In this document: positions 1 through 8,945 of the stretch, one piece after another | How the letters are laid out: every line of letters starts with the position of its first letter | Position numbering within the stretch: the first letter of the stretch is position 1 | NCBI RefSeq assembly: GCF_035917275.1 | Contig: NZ_CP108508.1 | Span: 1 to 64,000 of the forward strand | Direction of reading: 5' to 3' | Length of the DNA: 64,000 nt | DNA from: Streptomyces sp. NBC_01237 | GTDB lineage: Bacteria; Actinomycetota; Actinomycetes; Streptomycetales; Streptomycetaceae | Notes under the pieces: model-generated | Told to the model about the DNA's origin: nothing | What the model saw: the letters and a program-made list of their open reading frames with translations, nothing else | The model's database searches: none | Translations under genes and position numbers: made by a program

Positions 1-143
1 CGGGCCGTGCCCCGGTCACCGTTAGTGCCTGTTTGCAAAGTTCTACTGAGCATTTGCCCAGCTCAGAATTCGAACGGTGGCAAGGAGACTGGGACGCAGG
101 CCCGCTTGCCTGTGTATCCGTAAGCGATGGATAGGCTCCCGGT

Positions 144-581
144 ATGGATGTCCGCGTAGAGATCATTCGGGAAGCTCGTGAGGAGCTCGTCGAAGCCTTC
201 AGCCGGCTGCTGCCGCAGCTGTCGTCGACGGCCAAGCCCCTCGACTATGACGCAATCAGCCGTATGGTGACGTGCGACGCCAGCAGCGTGCTTGTCGCCC
301 GGACGCCGGAGGCGATCATCGGCTCCCTGACCCTGGTGCTACTGCCTGTGCCGTCTGGATTGCGGGCCCGTATCGAAGACGTGGTTGTCGACGTTGGAGC
401 ACGAGGCAAGGGGGTCGCGGCCCTTCTTACCGAGGAAGCTTTGCGTATCGCTCGGGAGGCCGGTGCTCGCACGGTGGATCTTACTTCTCGGCCGGATCGC
501 GCCGCGGCGAACCGGCTTTATGAACGACTCGGCTTTGCGGTTCGGGAGTCGACGGTCTATCGCTTCCCCATCGACAAGTGA
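144..581 (+). CDS. GNAT-family N-acetyltransferase
   Basis: Encodes 145 aa with the GNAT fold pattern. The acetyl-CoA binding signature is visible as VVDVGARGKGVAALLTEEAL (about residues 78-97), followed by the C-terminal NRLYERLGF segment typical of the family. Such enzymes move an acetyl group from acetyl-CoA to an amine; the substrate cannot be read from sequence. Length is normal for a one-domain GNAT. The gene stands alone and a perfect palindrome at 663-686 can end its transcript before the IS5 copy downstream. Family assignment is firm, function unknown. Confidence 0.88.
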   Translation: MDVRVEIIREAREELVEAFSRLLPQLSSTAKPLDYDAISRMVTCDASSVLVARTPEAIIGSLTLVLLPVPSGLRARIEDVVVDVGARGKGVAALLTEEALRIAREAGARTVDLTSRPDRAAANRLYERLGFAVRESTVYRFPIDK

Positions 582-662
582 CCTGAGTAGTCCGGGTTCC
601 CGGGTGGAAGCCCGGCGGACATGGGAGAGTGGGCCAGAAGCTCGGCCCCAGGGGAACGAAGG

Positions 663-686
663 TGGCGGGGCTGGCCAGCCCCGCCA
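663..686. terminator. 24-bp perfect palindrome, probable bidirectional terminator
   Basis: TGGCGGGGCTGG is followed directly by its reverse complement. It lies between the convergent 3' ends of the acetyltransferase gene and the IS5 transposase. Confidence 0.5.
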
Positions 687-692
687 TTCCGA

Positions 693-1547
693 TCAGTCCC
701 GGTGTGCTTCGCGGGACTCGGGTTGACCGCTGCGGCGGGATGACCTGCGAGTGATTCGCCTGGTCATCAAGGTGATTGCGGCCCAGGTGATCAACGATTC
801 CGAGTGCTGGATCAACCGCTCGTAGTCTCTGGCGTGTCGGCGTGCGTGCATGATCCAAGCCAGGGACCGCTCGACGACCCAGCGGCGGGGCAGGATCACG
901 AATCCCGGGGTGTTCTTCGGCCGACTCACCGTCTTCAGTGTGAGCCCGAGACGCTTCTTGGCCCAGGTCACGAGCTGTCCGGCATAGCCGGAGTCGGCCC
1001 AGGCGATCGTGATCTCGGGGTGCATTAGCCGCAGCCGGAACAGGACTTCTTTCGCGGCGTCGCGGTCGGTCATGTCGGCCGGGGTGACCATGACGAACAG
1101 GGGCAGGCCCTTGGTGTCGACCACGAGGTGGCGCTTGCGGCCGTTGATCTTCTTCGCGCCGTCATAGCCGCGGGAGTCGCGGCCGACGGTCTCGGCGGCC
1201 TTGACCGACTGGGAGTCGATCACGGTCGCGACCGCTCCGGGGGATCGGCCGAGCTCGCGGCGGATGCGTTTGCGGAGCTGGTCACGGATCTGTCCGACGA
1301 CGCCGGCGGCCGCCCAGCGGGCCATGAATCCGCAGCACGTCCGCCATGGCGGGAAGTCCTTCGGGAGGGCTCTCCATTTGCAGCCGGTGTCTACGACATA
1401 GCGGATGGCGTCGACGATCTCGCGCCGCGGGTGCTTTTCCGGGCGGCCGCCGGTGGGGGTGTCGCAGGCCGGGACGGGCAGCAGCGGTTCGATCAGCGAC
1501 CATTCGTCGTCCCAGGTGTCGGAGGGGTAGCAGCGTCCGCGCGGCAA
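693..1547 (-). CDS. IS5-family transposase, apparently intact
   Basis: Encodes 284 aa from a TTG start at 1547, chosen because GGAGGG lies 6 bases upstream and the protein begins right before the conserved SDTWDDEWSLIEPLLP motif; the frame open further upstream is not coding-like. Visible DDE-type landmarks are TVIDSQSVKAAETVG, GAKKINGRKRHLVVDT, AWADSGYAG and the C-terminal RRWVVERSLAWIMHARR. It catalyses cut-and-paste movement of its IS. A small unrelated gene (1607-1840) and a second IS5 remnant lie just upstream, suggesting repeated insertion here. Confidence 0.85.
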   Translation of the reverse strand: MPRGRCYPSDTWDDEWSLIEPLLPVPACDTPTGGRPEKHPRREIVDAIRYVVDTGCKWRALPKDFPPWRTCCGFMARWAAAGVVGQIRDQLRKRIRRELGRSPGAVATVIDSQSVKAAETVGRDSRGYDGAKKINGRKRHLVVDTKGLPLFVMVTPADMTDRDAAKEVLFRLRLMHPEITIAWADSGYAGQLVTWAKKRLGLTLKTVSRPKNTPGFVILPRRWVVERSLAWIMHARRHARDYERLIQHSESLITWAAITLMTRRITRRSSRRSGQPESREAHRD

Positions 1548-1571
1548 CGTGGTCCCTCCGGTTCGAAACGG

Positions 1572-1604
1572 GGTGGTCCCGGCAGCTTCGCGGCCGGGAC
1601 CACC
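1572..1604 (-). terminator. Stem-loop terminator of the 77-aa gene
   Basis: GGTGGTCCCGGC pairs perfectly with GCCGGGACCACC around a 9-base loop. It starts 3 bases past the stop codon of the gene at 1607-1840, which supports that gene being real. Confidence 0.6.
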
Positions 1605-1606
1605 GG

Positions 1607-1840
1607 TCAGGCGTCGATGTAGTCGGCGATGACGTCGAGCGTCGATTCGACGCTGCTGAGCTGGGTGTTGAGGTGCTTGATCCGCCGTCCTTTCGGCTGG
1701 AGGGTCGCGTGGGGGATGACGACGCCGGTGATGAACCGGCGGATCTCGGTGAGCTTGGCGCAGATGACCGCGACCTCGTATGCCTGGAGCTCGGTGGTGT
1801 CGGAGCAGCAGATCAGAGCGACGGGCCGCGATCCAGTCAA
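1607..1840 (-). CDS. Small hypothetical protein, perhaps 5'-truncated
   Basis: A 77-aa frame with high-GC third positions, a hydrophobic start (PVALICC) and a helical C-terminus. I do not recognise the family. The only start is a TTG at 1840 without a good ribosome site, and an in-frame stop lies a few codons upstream. IS5 debris begins about 45 bases away, so the original 5' end may be lost. A strong terminator follows the stop codon. Confidence 0.45.
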   Translation of the reverse strand: MTGSRPVALICCSDTTELQAYEVAVICAKLTEIRRFITGVVIPHATLQPKGRRIKHLNTQLSSVESTLDVIADYIDA

Positions 1841-1885
1841 GCTGACCGTGTGGGTTCAAGAGTGCAATTCGCGGATTCCAGGTTC

Positions 1886-2085
1886 AGCCCAAGAGGTGGG
1901 CGGTCGAGCGCACCTTCTCGTGGCTCACCGCCCATCGCCGCCTCGCGCGTGACTACGAGACCAGCCCGGCCCGCTCTGAGACCATGATCCGGTGGGCGAT
2001 GATCGGCATCATGGTCCGTCGGCTCGCCCGTGGCCGACCGGCGACACGTCCGGGTCCGCGCGTGTTCCTGCGAGACGTTTCGTAG
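1886..2085 (+). pseudogene. IS5-family transposase C-terminal remnant
   Basis: One frame reads KRWAVERTFSWLTAHRRLAR then YET...SETMIRWAMIGIMVRRLARG, the conserved C-terminal block of IS5-type transposases. The stop is TAG at 2083-2085. The N-terminal two thirds, including the first catalytic residues, are absent, so it cannot encode a working enzyme. Confidence 0.8.
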
Positions 2086-2131
2086 TTACACGCCGACCGT
2101 CGCTTCGAGAGGGAGCGCCCTGCGGCGGTGC

Positions 2132-2527
2132 CTATGGAGCCAGGAAGAGCTCAATCTTCTGTTGCAGGTCAGGGGGCAGGTCAGTCAACTTCGAGGTGAT
2201 CACGCGAAGCTCTCTGCCGAGGTCGGGAAACTCGTCCCAGACTGATGGATTCCTGGCGAGGACTGCGGACAGTAGATCACCCTCGTACATGTGCCCCTCG
2301 GCCATTGGGTTCTCCCGAAGTACCTCCAGTGCCAGCGGCAGGAGGTAGGGCAGGCCCATGCCCTGCCCTATCAACAAGCGCAAGTCCTCGACGGCCAGTT
2401 CATCGATCGGCCGACGCCGCAAGGCGTGGGCAGTAGTGACAAGACGGGTGCCGTCGGCAGATGGGGCTGGCCAGCGGGTGCGTTCAAGCTCTTCAAGCGA
2501 GCGGTCACGATTCAAGGGGAGTGTCAC
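2132..2527 (-). CDS. CdiI_2-like contact-dependent inhibition immunity protein
   Basis: Encodes 131 aa. The core motif VEDLRLLIGQ...LPYLLPLALEVLREN...YEGDLLSAVL matches, from memory, Streptomyces proteins annotated as contact-dependent growth inhibition immunity proteins (CdiI_2-like). Such proteins bind and neutralise a toxin C-terminal domain in the cytoplasm. No toxin gene adjoins it, so it looks like an orphan immunity gene. The start is GTG at 2527 with a weak ribosome site. It is divergent from the zinc-ribbon gene at 2571, sharing a 43-bp intergenic region. Confidence 0.65.
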   Translation of the reverse strand: MTLPLNRDRSLEELERTRWPAPSADGTRLVTTAHALRRRPIDELAVEDLRLLIGQGMGLPYLLPLALEVLRENPMAEGHMYEGDLLSAVLARNPSVWDEFPDLGRELRVITSKLTDLPPDLQQKIELFLAP

Positions 2528-2570
2528 CGGTCGATTGTCCTACGAGCAGATCTCAAACGCGGTCTCAGGC

Positions 2571-3179
2571 ATGAGCAAGGAGAGCCTGCACGAGATTCTG
2601 GGCGACATCGAGAGGTCGGTCCGCGATTTAACCGGTGCCGAAGCCGTCCCCGCGGAAGCCGAGCAGCGGCGCGACCACACGCGGCAGAGCGTGCTGGAGC
2701 AGGTGGAGCGCCTGCGTGACGAGGTGGATGCCGTCCACGCCCCGGAGCTGATCGGGGTGCTCAGGCACCTGTACTGGCAGCAGCCCGGAATCCACGGCCG
2801 CCCCCTGGCAGAGGCCGCCGGCCTCCACCTCCACGAGATGCTCGCGGCGATCGGCCCGGCGCCGTCGGGGATCCAGTGCGCCGACTGCGGCACGGAGCTG
2901 CTGCGCACCAGCCGCTCGTGGAAGCCCCCGGCCCGGTACGGGCCGCCGCTGTGCCCGGACTGCCTGTCCCTGGAGCGTGACGCTCGCTCGCGTACATGGC
3001 GGGTGGCGAGCCTGCGGTCGCGGATCGTCGCGGAGGCCCAGGTGCAGGCGCGGGCCATGGACTGGCGCGCGCCTGCCGAGCTGGTGCTCGCCTTCCCGCC
3101 GCTGTCCCAGGGAGCCAGCCGCGGCAGCACGGCAGACCAGCAGGAGGGCGTCTGGCGCGGCTGGGAGAACGCCGGGTGA
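2571..3179 (+). CDS. Zinc-ribbon hypothetical protein
   Basis: About 202 aa from ATG 2571; a TTG at 2535 preceded by AAGGGGAG would add 12 residues that look like sequence from a helix-turn-helix. A four-cysteine motif, CADCG...CPDC, in the middle probably binds zinc; the N-terminus is acidic, Glu-rich and likely helical. I do not recognise a named family. The stop overlaps the GTG start of the next gene (GTGA), indicating translational coupling. Similar genes occur in plasmid-like regions of Streptomyces; function unknown. Confidence 0.65.
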   Translation: MSKESLHEILGDIERSVRDLTGAEAVPAEAEQRRDHTRQSVLEQVERLRDEVDAVHAPELIGVLRHLYWQQPGIHGRPLAEAAGLHLHEMLAAIGPAPSGIQCADCGTELLRTSRSWKPPARYGPPLCPDCLSLERDARSRTWRVASLRSRIVAEAQVQARAMDWRAPAELVLAFPPLSQGASRGSTADQQEGVWRGWENAG

Positions 3180-3478
3180 TCCGCAACCGCCTGATCGCGT
3201 CGGCCACCGCAGGCGGCGACACCATGGGCGTCGCCGTCGACGAGGCGCAGCTCCTGGTGGACACCGCGCTGCGGGTCGCCGACTGGGACACGGCCCGCAC
3301 CCGCGACATCGTCGACCCGGTCACCCACGAACCGGCGCTCGCCCTGCTCACCCGGCTCAGGCACGAGGTCCGCGCCACCGCTCAGGCCGCCCGGGAGCGC
3401 GCGGACGCCGCGTACCCGGAGGGCTACGAGCTGAGCGAGGACGAGGAATCCGAGGCGTGGCGCGGCACCGGCGGGTGA
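3176..3478 (+). CDS. Small hypothetical protein coupled to the zinc-ribbon gene
   Basis: 100 aa from a GTG that overlaps the upstream stop codon, so the two genes form one operon. The N-terminus is IRNRLIASATAGG; the rest is helical and acidic with conserved-looking WDTARTRDIVDPVTHEPALA and an acidic tail. No known domain is recognised. A longer frame upstream exists but overlaps the zinc-ribbon gene and is rejected as shadow. Confidence 0.6.
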   Translation: MIRNRLIASATAGGDTMGVAVDEAQLLVDTALRVADWDTARTRDIVDPVTHEPALALLTRLRHEVRATAQAARERADAAYPEGYELSEDEESEAWRGTGG

Positions 3479-3500
3479 GGGGATTTACGCAAGCGGCTGT

Positions 3501-4070
3501 TTAAGAAGGCTCAGTCGTACTCGTCATCGACAGGTACTGCTGGAGCAGAACGTCCGGGTGTTGAACGAGGTCCCTGATCTGCTCGAAGTCGTGGCCGTGA
3601 AACCACTCAAAGATCCGGCCGCCGAAGATGTAGCCGTTCAACACCATGTGCAGGTTCGTGAGGATGAATGTCTCCTGCTTGAACGCCTCCTTCCTCGTTC
3701 CAACGGGGGCGGAGACCCACCCGTCGACCAGCGCGTAACCGAGGTTCCGTGCCTGGGTCTCGTACTTCTCGAACTGTCGCTCCGGGTTCCCACTGGATCC
3801 CATTTTGACTACGGGCCGCAGGCCTTGAAACCCGAGTACGTACAGGCGCCCGCCTGCTTTCCCCGGCTCGGGCAACTTCCTACGCAGCCGTTCGCGCACC
3901 AGGCATGAAGTGAGGCGGATCTCCTTGTCCTCGTCCCTGTTCCACGGCGGTAAAGCCCCGGCCGCGAGGTCGGCTACTGCTTTCGCGCGGGCTGCCTCAG
4001 GGCCGGTCTCATCGACCCACTTCGCCAAGAGGATGTCGTCGTAGATTTGAGGTTTCGGGGTTCGTTGCAT
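3501..4070 (-). CDS. GIY-YIG-like (T5orf172/Mug113-type) protein
   Basis: Encodes 189 aa from ATG 4070. The segment RLYVLGFQGLRPVVKMGSSG followed by PERQFEKYETQA and DGWVS resembles the T5orf172 branch of the GIY-YIG nuclease superfamily (YVL, VKxG, R and later Glu). The preceding region is basic and helical. Activity cannot be asserted; many relatives are uncharacterised. The gene stands alone, convergent to the 100-aa gene. Confidence 0.5.
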   Translation of the reverse strand: MQRTPKPQIYDDILLAKWVDETGPEAARAKAVADLAAGALPPWNRDEDKEIRLTSCLVRERLRRKLPEPGKAGGRLYVLGFQGLRPVVKMGSSGNPERQFEKYETQARNLGYALVDGWVSAPVGTRKEAFKQETFILTNLHMVLNGYIFGGRIFEWFHGHDFEQIRDLVQHPDVLLQQYLSMTSTTEPS

Positions 4071-4312
4071 CCTGTCACCGTTTCATCCGACACTGACAGT
4101 TCGTCACGCGCAGCAAGCCGCCGCGTGGCGCCTGGGTCAACCGGACGGCCGGGACTACTGCGGGTCTGCCTCATCCAGGGCCATATCAAGGCCCGCAGCC
4201 CTCGTCGCGCCTCGCTGCTCATCCATCCCTACGTCTCCCCTCTTCGGTCATCAGGTCAGCTTGTCGTTTAACCCCGGCGAGTGAGCTGGTTGTGCTGAAG
4301 AGGCTTGCTGGT

Positions 4313-4843
4313 CTATGAATTGTCGGGGCAGTCAGCCGCGGTCCAGGTCGCGACGAGATCATGGCAGACGACGGTGAGTGAGCCGTTCCAGAACGCGATC
4401 TCGTGACTGCAACCGCTCTGGTGGGGCAGGACCTCGTCGAGGATTACCGTCCCGACGGTCGCCCAGTCGTTGTCCTCGATGCTTCCGCCATCGAAGCTGG
4501 AGACGCCTGTGTAGCGGATGACCAGGTCTTCGTCGTGCTTCCAGCAGTTGTGCCGGAACTGGATCTCCATCTGCTCGTCATCAGATCCGACACTTTTGAC
4601 GTGCTGGAGCTCCAGGTCCTTTACACACCGCTTGCTGGAGAAGTCGTAGTGCTCTGGCGCAGTGGCGAATGCCCGGGCCCCGGCCGGCAGATCGCCAGCG
4701 AGCAACGGCAGGTGTTCCAGGTATCGAGCAGGGGACAGGACGCCTGCCAGGTTGCCGACCTGTGCATCCAGATTGATGTATTCTATCGTCCTTCGTTCCC
4801 GCTCGTGGCTCTGTTGGCCAGCGAATCGTCGCACGACCTCCAT
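4313..4843 (-). CDS. Hypothetical protein next to an IS end
   Basis: 176 aa from ATG 4843 to TAA-region stop at 4313. It is acidic, rich in Asp/Glu and aromatic residues (EYINLDAQVGNLAGVLSPAR, later RHNCWKHDEDLVIRYTG), cytoplasmic, and has the look of a small immunity or binding protein, but no family is recognised. The transposase ORF ends only 18 bases upstream of its start, so the IS may have removed a native promoter or part of the N-terminus. Confidence 0.55.
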   Translation of the reverse strand: MEVVRRFAGQQSHERERRTIEYINLDAQVGNLAGVLSPARYLEHLPLLAGDLPAGARAFATAPEHYDFSSKRCVKDLELQHVKSVGSDDEQMEIQFRHNCWKHDEDLVIRYTGVSSFDGGSIEDNDWATVGTVILDEVLPHQSGCSHEIAFWNGSLTVVCHDLVATWTAADCPDNS

Positions 4844-4860
4844 GCTGTCGGCTCGGAGAT

Positions 4861-6345
4861 TCACGCTGCCGTACTCGGTTCTGAGCTGCGTCGAGGTTTG
4901 GTGCCGACCTGGTGGTGTGCGGGTCGGGTGTAGGACTCGCCGGTGGCGAGGACTCGTCCGACGTCGTAGCGGGTGGCGGGGTGTCGGTTCTTCGAGCCGA
5001 GCGGGCGGCCGGGGCCGGGCCTGGTGGGTTTCGGTGCACCGGCTGGCGTGCCCGTCTTCGCCCGTAGGTTCCTGAACCCCCGCCGGACCCGAGCCGGGGT
5101 GAGCCTGTTCGGTTCCGCCGGCCGCTCCCATGGCCGACGCAGATCCTGAGCGAGTGGGCGGGCGAGACGGGGCTGGGCATGTGCGGCCAGGACGAGCCAG
5201 GTCCAACGGTCTGCCGCCGCTGAGTCCCGCAGCTTCGGTCGGGTCCAGCCGAGAGTCTGCTTGAGCAGTCGGAAAGTGTGCTCCACGTCGAAGCGGCGGA
5301 GGAACGCCTGCCAGCACCGGTCGACGTCGGCGGGGCCTGCGCCGGTGCCCGACCACCACAGCCAGACGGGCTTGTTCACCCCGCCGCTGGGCAGTTTCGC
5401 GACCGTCAACCGGATCACGGTGCCCTCGATGATGGGCAACGGTCCCTCGTGCTCGAGCCACGCCGCCCTCCGGGTCAGCCGGGGGTGCAGTCGATCCCAT
5501 GCCTGCGCGGTCGCGGTCCCGTACCGGTCGGTGTTGGTGACGGTCACCGCGGTGACCTCTCCCCAGGTTTCGGGTCGGCCGAAGACGAACTCGCCGCCGT
5601 GCTTGGGCGGGCGGCCGCCTTGCGGCGGGCAGATCCACGGCACCGGGACGGACTTGCGCATCACCCGGTCCGAGCGGAGCCGACCCAGCACCTCGACCGG
5701 AAGATCGACCAAGAGGTGGGCGATGCGGGGTGCGTCGTAGCCGGCGTCGAGGACGACCAGGACATCCGGGTCACTCTGCCGCCGCTGGCCGGCTTCCACG
5801 AGACGTTCGATGACCTCTCGGACCTGGTCGGCGGTGACCGCGGCCAGGTCCGCACCGGGCTCCAGTCGGATCGCGTCCAGCAATGCGGTCCACGAGGTAC
5901 GGCCGGTCTCCAGGGCGGCGACGATCGAGTACGGCCAGCCGGGAACCATCTGATGCTTGCCCAGGCCGCGGCCGAAGGTATGGCAGAAGGAGCGGTCCGA
6001 GCACGTATCGGCGTCCGGCCGCAGCCACGGGGACACGTCCACCGCCAACACCAGGCGGCCGTCCCCGGCCCTGGGCAAAGGCACCCAAGCCAGGGCCCGC
6101 CGCAGCCGGGCAACGTCGATCCGGCCCCGGTTCAGACCGGAGTACAGGGCACCGTGGCCCCTCCGGTGCTCAGGCGCGAGGGCCAGGTCCACGAGAGTAC
6201 GGACCGGCCCATCGGAGCACAGCAGGGCATCGCACAGCTCAAACAGTGCGTCGCTTCTGGAGACCATGCATGCGTACAGCTCCGATCGAAACTCCATCAT
6301 CGTTGTGAACGCGCCCCGTTGAACCTTGGGCTCGACCAGTTCCAC
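4861..6345 (-). CDS. DDE transposase of the large NF041680 type (IS701/IS4-like)
   Basis: Encodes 494 aa. Landmarks are LVLAVDVSPWLRPDAD (first catalytic Asp region), DVLVVLDAGYDAPRIAHLL (second Asp), and FDVEHTFRLLKQTLGWTRPK (Glu block), followed by a Pro/Arg/Lys-rich tail. This architecture and the phrases GKHQMVPGWPYS and RRGHGALYSGLN fit a transposase family common in Streptomyces. It appears intact, with no internal stop. A frameshifted fragment of a near relative lies at 11127-11470. Confidence 0.85.
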   Translation of the reverse strand: MELVEPKVQRGAFTTMMEFRSELYACMVSRSDALFELCDALLCSDGPVRTLVDLALAPEHRRGHGALYSGLNRGRIDVARLRRALAWVPLPRAGDGRLVLAVDVSPWLRPDADTCSDRSFCHTFGRGLGKHQMVPGWPYSIVAALETGRTSWTALLDAIRLEPGADLAAVTADQVREVIERLVEAGQRRQSDPDVLVVLDAGYDAPRIAHLLVDLPVEVLGRLRSDRVMRKSVPVPWICPPQGGRPPKHGGEFVFGRPETWGEVTAVTVTNTDRYGTATAQAWDRLHPRLTRRAAWLEHEGPLPIIEGTVIRLTVAKLPSGGVNKPVWLWWSGTGAGPADVDRCWQAFLRRFDVEHTFRLLKQTLGWTRPKLRDSAAADRWTWLVLAAHAQPRLARPLAQDLRRPWERPAEPNRLTPARVRRGFRNLRAKTGTPAGAPKPTRPGPGRPLGSKNRHPATRYDVGRVLATGESYTRPAHHQVGTKPRRSSEPSTAA

Positions 6346-6741
6346 GATCCTGGCCTCCGTGCCGCAGCGACCCTGCCCACAGGATCAGGCCCTGACCCCC
6401 GACACGTCCGGTGAACTGGGAAGACGCCGGACAAGTTCGAGACCGTTCGATGCCCGGACGTTAAACGGCAAGGTCAGTGCCTGTTTCTGAACCCTGAATT
6501 AGCAGGTCAGGGGCTATCAGTGCGGGATAGGGGCGTTACATAAGCGTTCGGGGAGCGGTCACTGTGACCGTTCCTCGAACGGGATCTCTGCGGCTTACGT
6601 GGCGCGGTGGCGGTTCCCAGGCACATCAAGCCGTCCCGGATTCAGCCGTCTGCCCGGCCCTGCTCGGCCAGGGTCCGCGAACCGGCCCAGGGCCTGGGCT
6701 GGTAGCCGGAGCGTGTCTGACCTGAACCTTTGAGGTGTCAT
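6346..6741. other. Intergenic region with the outer end of the large IS
   Basis: No coding frame is convincing here. The stretch should hold the upstream terminal repeat of the transposon, but I could not pair it confidently with a partner near 4850. Confidence 0.4.
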
Positions 6742-6789
6742 ACCTGGAGGGGGGCCTGCGGATAGCCGTCCGCAGACCCCCCTCCAGGT
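6742..6789 (-). terminator. Strong stem-loop terminator of the YVTN gene
   Basis: ACCTGGAGGGGGGCCTGCGGA and its near-perfect reverse complement enclose a 6-base loop. It lies 10 bases beyond the stop codon of the beta-propeller gene. Confidence 0.75.
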
Positions 6790-6798
6790 GATCTGGGG

Positions 6799-8487
6799 TC
6801 AGGGGCAGGTGGCCAGGACGATGGAGATGACGGTGCAGGTCGCGGACGCGCTGTCGTTGGCGGCGTTGGGGTCGGCGGGTGCGGAGGCCGTGCGTACGCC
6901 GGTGACCGTCACATGGCCCAGGGACAGCAGGTTCAGGGGGATACGGAACGTCTTGTTCACCGCGGTGCCGTTGGCGATCGGCCCGTAGGTGCAGGTAACG
7001 GTGCCGGTGGCGGTGGTGCACCCGGTGGAGAGGTTCGTGGCGCTCGCGCCGGGCGGCAGGCTGGCGGTCACGGTGGCCGAGGTGGCTGCGCCGGGTCCCA
7101 GGTCGCGGGCGGTCAGGGTGTAGGTGAGGTAGGGCACCAGGATGCCCAGGTGCGGCTGTGCGGTGACGTCCACGTCGATGTCAGCGGCGGCGGCCACGTA
7201 GGTGAACTGGTCGGCGGCGGAGGTCGCGCTGGTGCCGCCGGGGGTGGTGACCTGGACGTCGACGGTCCCTGCGGCGTGGGCGGGGGAGGTGACGGTGCAG
7301 GAGGTCGCGGTGCAGGTCAGGCCGGTGCCGGGGGTGCCGCCGAAGGTGACGGCGGTCGCGCCGGTGAAGTTGGTGCCGGTCACCGTCACGACGGTGGAGC
7401 CGGTGGTCGGGCCGGAGGTGGGACTGATCGCGGTCACGACGGGAGCGGGCAGCGGCACCGGGTCCGGGGCGATGTCGTAGGGGCGGGTGCCGACGGTGAC
7501 GGTGGCGACGCTCGTCCGGGTATTGGTGTCGATGACCGACACGGTTCCGGCGTTGTAGTTGGTCACATAGGCGTAGGACCCGTTGGCGTTGAACGCGGCG
7601 GCGACCGGGCCGGTGCCGACCGCGATGGTCGCGGCGACGGTGTTGGTCGCGGCATTGATCACCGAGACGTTGTTGCTGGTCTGGTTGGTGACGTAGACCT
7701 CGCTGCCGTCCGGGGAGACCGCGACGCCCTGGGGAAGGGAGCCGACCGTGATCGTCGCGGCGATGGTGTTGGCCGGGGTGTTGATCACCGAGACCGTGTT
7801 GCCGACCTGGTTCGCCACGTACAGCAGAGTCCCGGCCGGGTTGCTCTTCAGGACCAGGGGGCCGCGGCCGACCGTGATGGTGTCGACCACGGTGGCGGTC
7901 GCGGTGCTGATCACCGAGATGGTGCCGTTGGCTGGGCTGACGCCCTGGTTGGCGACGTAGACGCGGGAGCCGTCGGGGCTGGCCGTGATCCGGAACGGTG
8001 CGGTGCCCACGGGGATCGCCGTGCCGGTGATCGTGTTGGTGGAGGTGTCGATCACCGAGACGGTCTGACTGGTGACGTTGACCACGTACACCCGCGTGCC
8101 GTCCGGACTGACCGCGATGCCCGCCGGTCGGGAGAACCCGCTGATCGTGGCGGTCACCGTGTTGGTGGAGGTGTCGATCACCGAGACGGTGCCGGCGCCG
8201 TTGTTGGTGACGTAGACCCGGGTCCCGGCCGCGTTCTCCGTCACCCCCTGCGGAGTGCTGCCCACCGGGATCGTCGCGGTCACCGAGTTGGTGGCCACGT
8301 CGATCACGGAGACGTTGTTGGACCCCGCATTGGCGGTGTAGGCCACATTGGGACCCGCGGCCCAGGCCGCCGGAGCGTCCACCACCGCCAGCCCGGTCAC
8401 AGCCAGTGCGGCGGAACAGGCCACGGCGATCAGCGGTCGGGATATCAGGCGTATAGGCCAGGTTCTTCGCATACGGGAGAACTTCAC
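6799..8487 (-). CDS. Secreted YVTN beta-propeller protein with IPT/TIG and DUF11 domains
   Basis: Encodes 562 aa from GTG 8487, preceded by GGAGA at good spacing. Residues 1-44 are a Sec signal peptide (basic start, hydrophobic core, AAWA). Residues about 45-340 contain seven or so repeats of the type VSVIDTxTNTVxATIxVG...VYVxN, the YVTN propeller signature. An IPT/TIG Ig-like domain follows (SPTSGPTTGSTVVTVTG) and a DUF11-like C-terminal domain (YTLTARDLGPGAATSATVT). Such proteins are extracellular and probably bind surface ligands; no enzymatic motif is visible. It stands alone. Confidence 0.85.
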   Translation of the reverse strand: MKFSRMRRTWPIRLISRPLIAVACSAALAVTGLAVVDAPAAWAAGPNVAYTANAGSNNVSVIDVATNSVTATIPVGSTPQGVTENAAGTRVYVTNNGAGTVSVIDTSTNTVTATISGFSRPAGIAVSPDGTRVYVVNVTSQTVSVIDTSTNTITGTAIPVGTAPFRITASPDGSRVYVANQGVSPANGTISVISTATATVVDTITVGRGPLVLKSNPAGTLLYVANQVGNTVSVINTPANTIAATITVGSLPQGVAVSPDGSEVYVTNQTSNNVSVINAATNTVAATIAVGTGPVAAAFNANGSYAYVTNYNAGTVSVIDTNTRTSVATVTVGTRPYDIAPDPVPLPAPVVTAISPTSGPTTGSTVVTVTGTNFTGATAVTFGGTPGTGLTCTATSCTVTSPAHAAGTVDVQVTTPGGTSATSAADQFTYVAAAADIDVDVTAQPHLGILVPYLTYTLTARDLGPGAATSATVTASLPPGASATNLSTGCTTATGTVTCTYGPIANGTAVNKTFRIPLNLLSLGHVTVTGVRTASAPADPNAANDSASATCTVISIVLATCP

Positions 8488-8863
8488 TGTCTCTCCTTCC
8501 AGTCCGCACCCCGCCGGCGGGAGCCGTCAGCCCTCGATGGACCGGCAGAGGCACGGTCGTACCGAACTCGGCTGGAATGCCCGGGACTTGCACCACACGG
8601 GCGACCCTCCGCAGCCAAGCTGGCACAGCGCGTACCCATCTGTATCCGAAATCGATGAACAAGCCGCGCCCTCAAGCACATTGGCCGCAAAACACCGCCC
8701 GCAGGCCGCCGGAAGAGACAGTATTCGCCGAACACGCGAAGGCCCAGGCGAACCCCGAAACCGTCGAATCACTCCTTAGCGGCCGTTGACGTGCAGCTAC
8801 CGGGTTCAGAAACAGGCACCCAGCGCGGCGACACCCGGTGGGCGACCACGAGACCTCAGCACC
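8488..8863. other. Gene-free intergenic region
   Basis: Apart from the ribosome site of the YVTN gene I see no coding sequence or repeat. Short frames here lack codon bias. Confidence 0.4.
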
Positions 8864-8898
8864 CACCCGGACACCGTGCCTGTCACCGTGTCCGGGTG
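8864..8898 (-). terminator. Stem-loop terminator
   Basis: CACCCGGACAC pairs with GTGTCCGGGTG across a 13-base loop. It follows the stop codon of the gene ending at 8946. Confidence 0.55.
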
Positions 8899-8945
8899 AC
8901 GGTCAGAGTGCCATGGCGGCCGCACCCGGTGCGGGCCCGACCGCC

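Noticed and set aside
6913..8658. 581-codon plus-strand frame over the YVTN gene
   Set aside because: Gly/Arg/Asp-rich, repetitive shadow of the antisense propeller repeats; no ribosome site.
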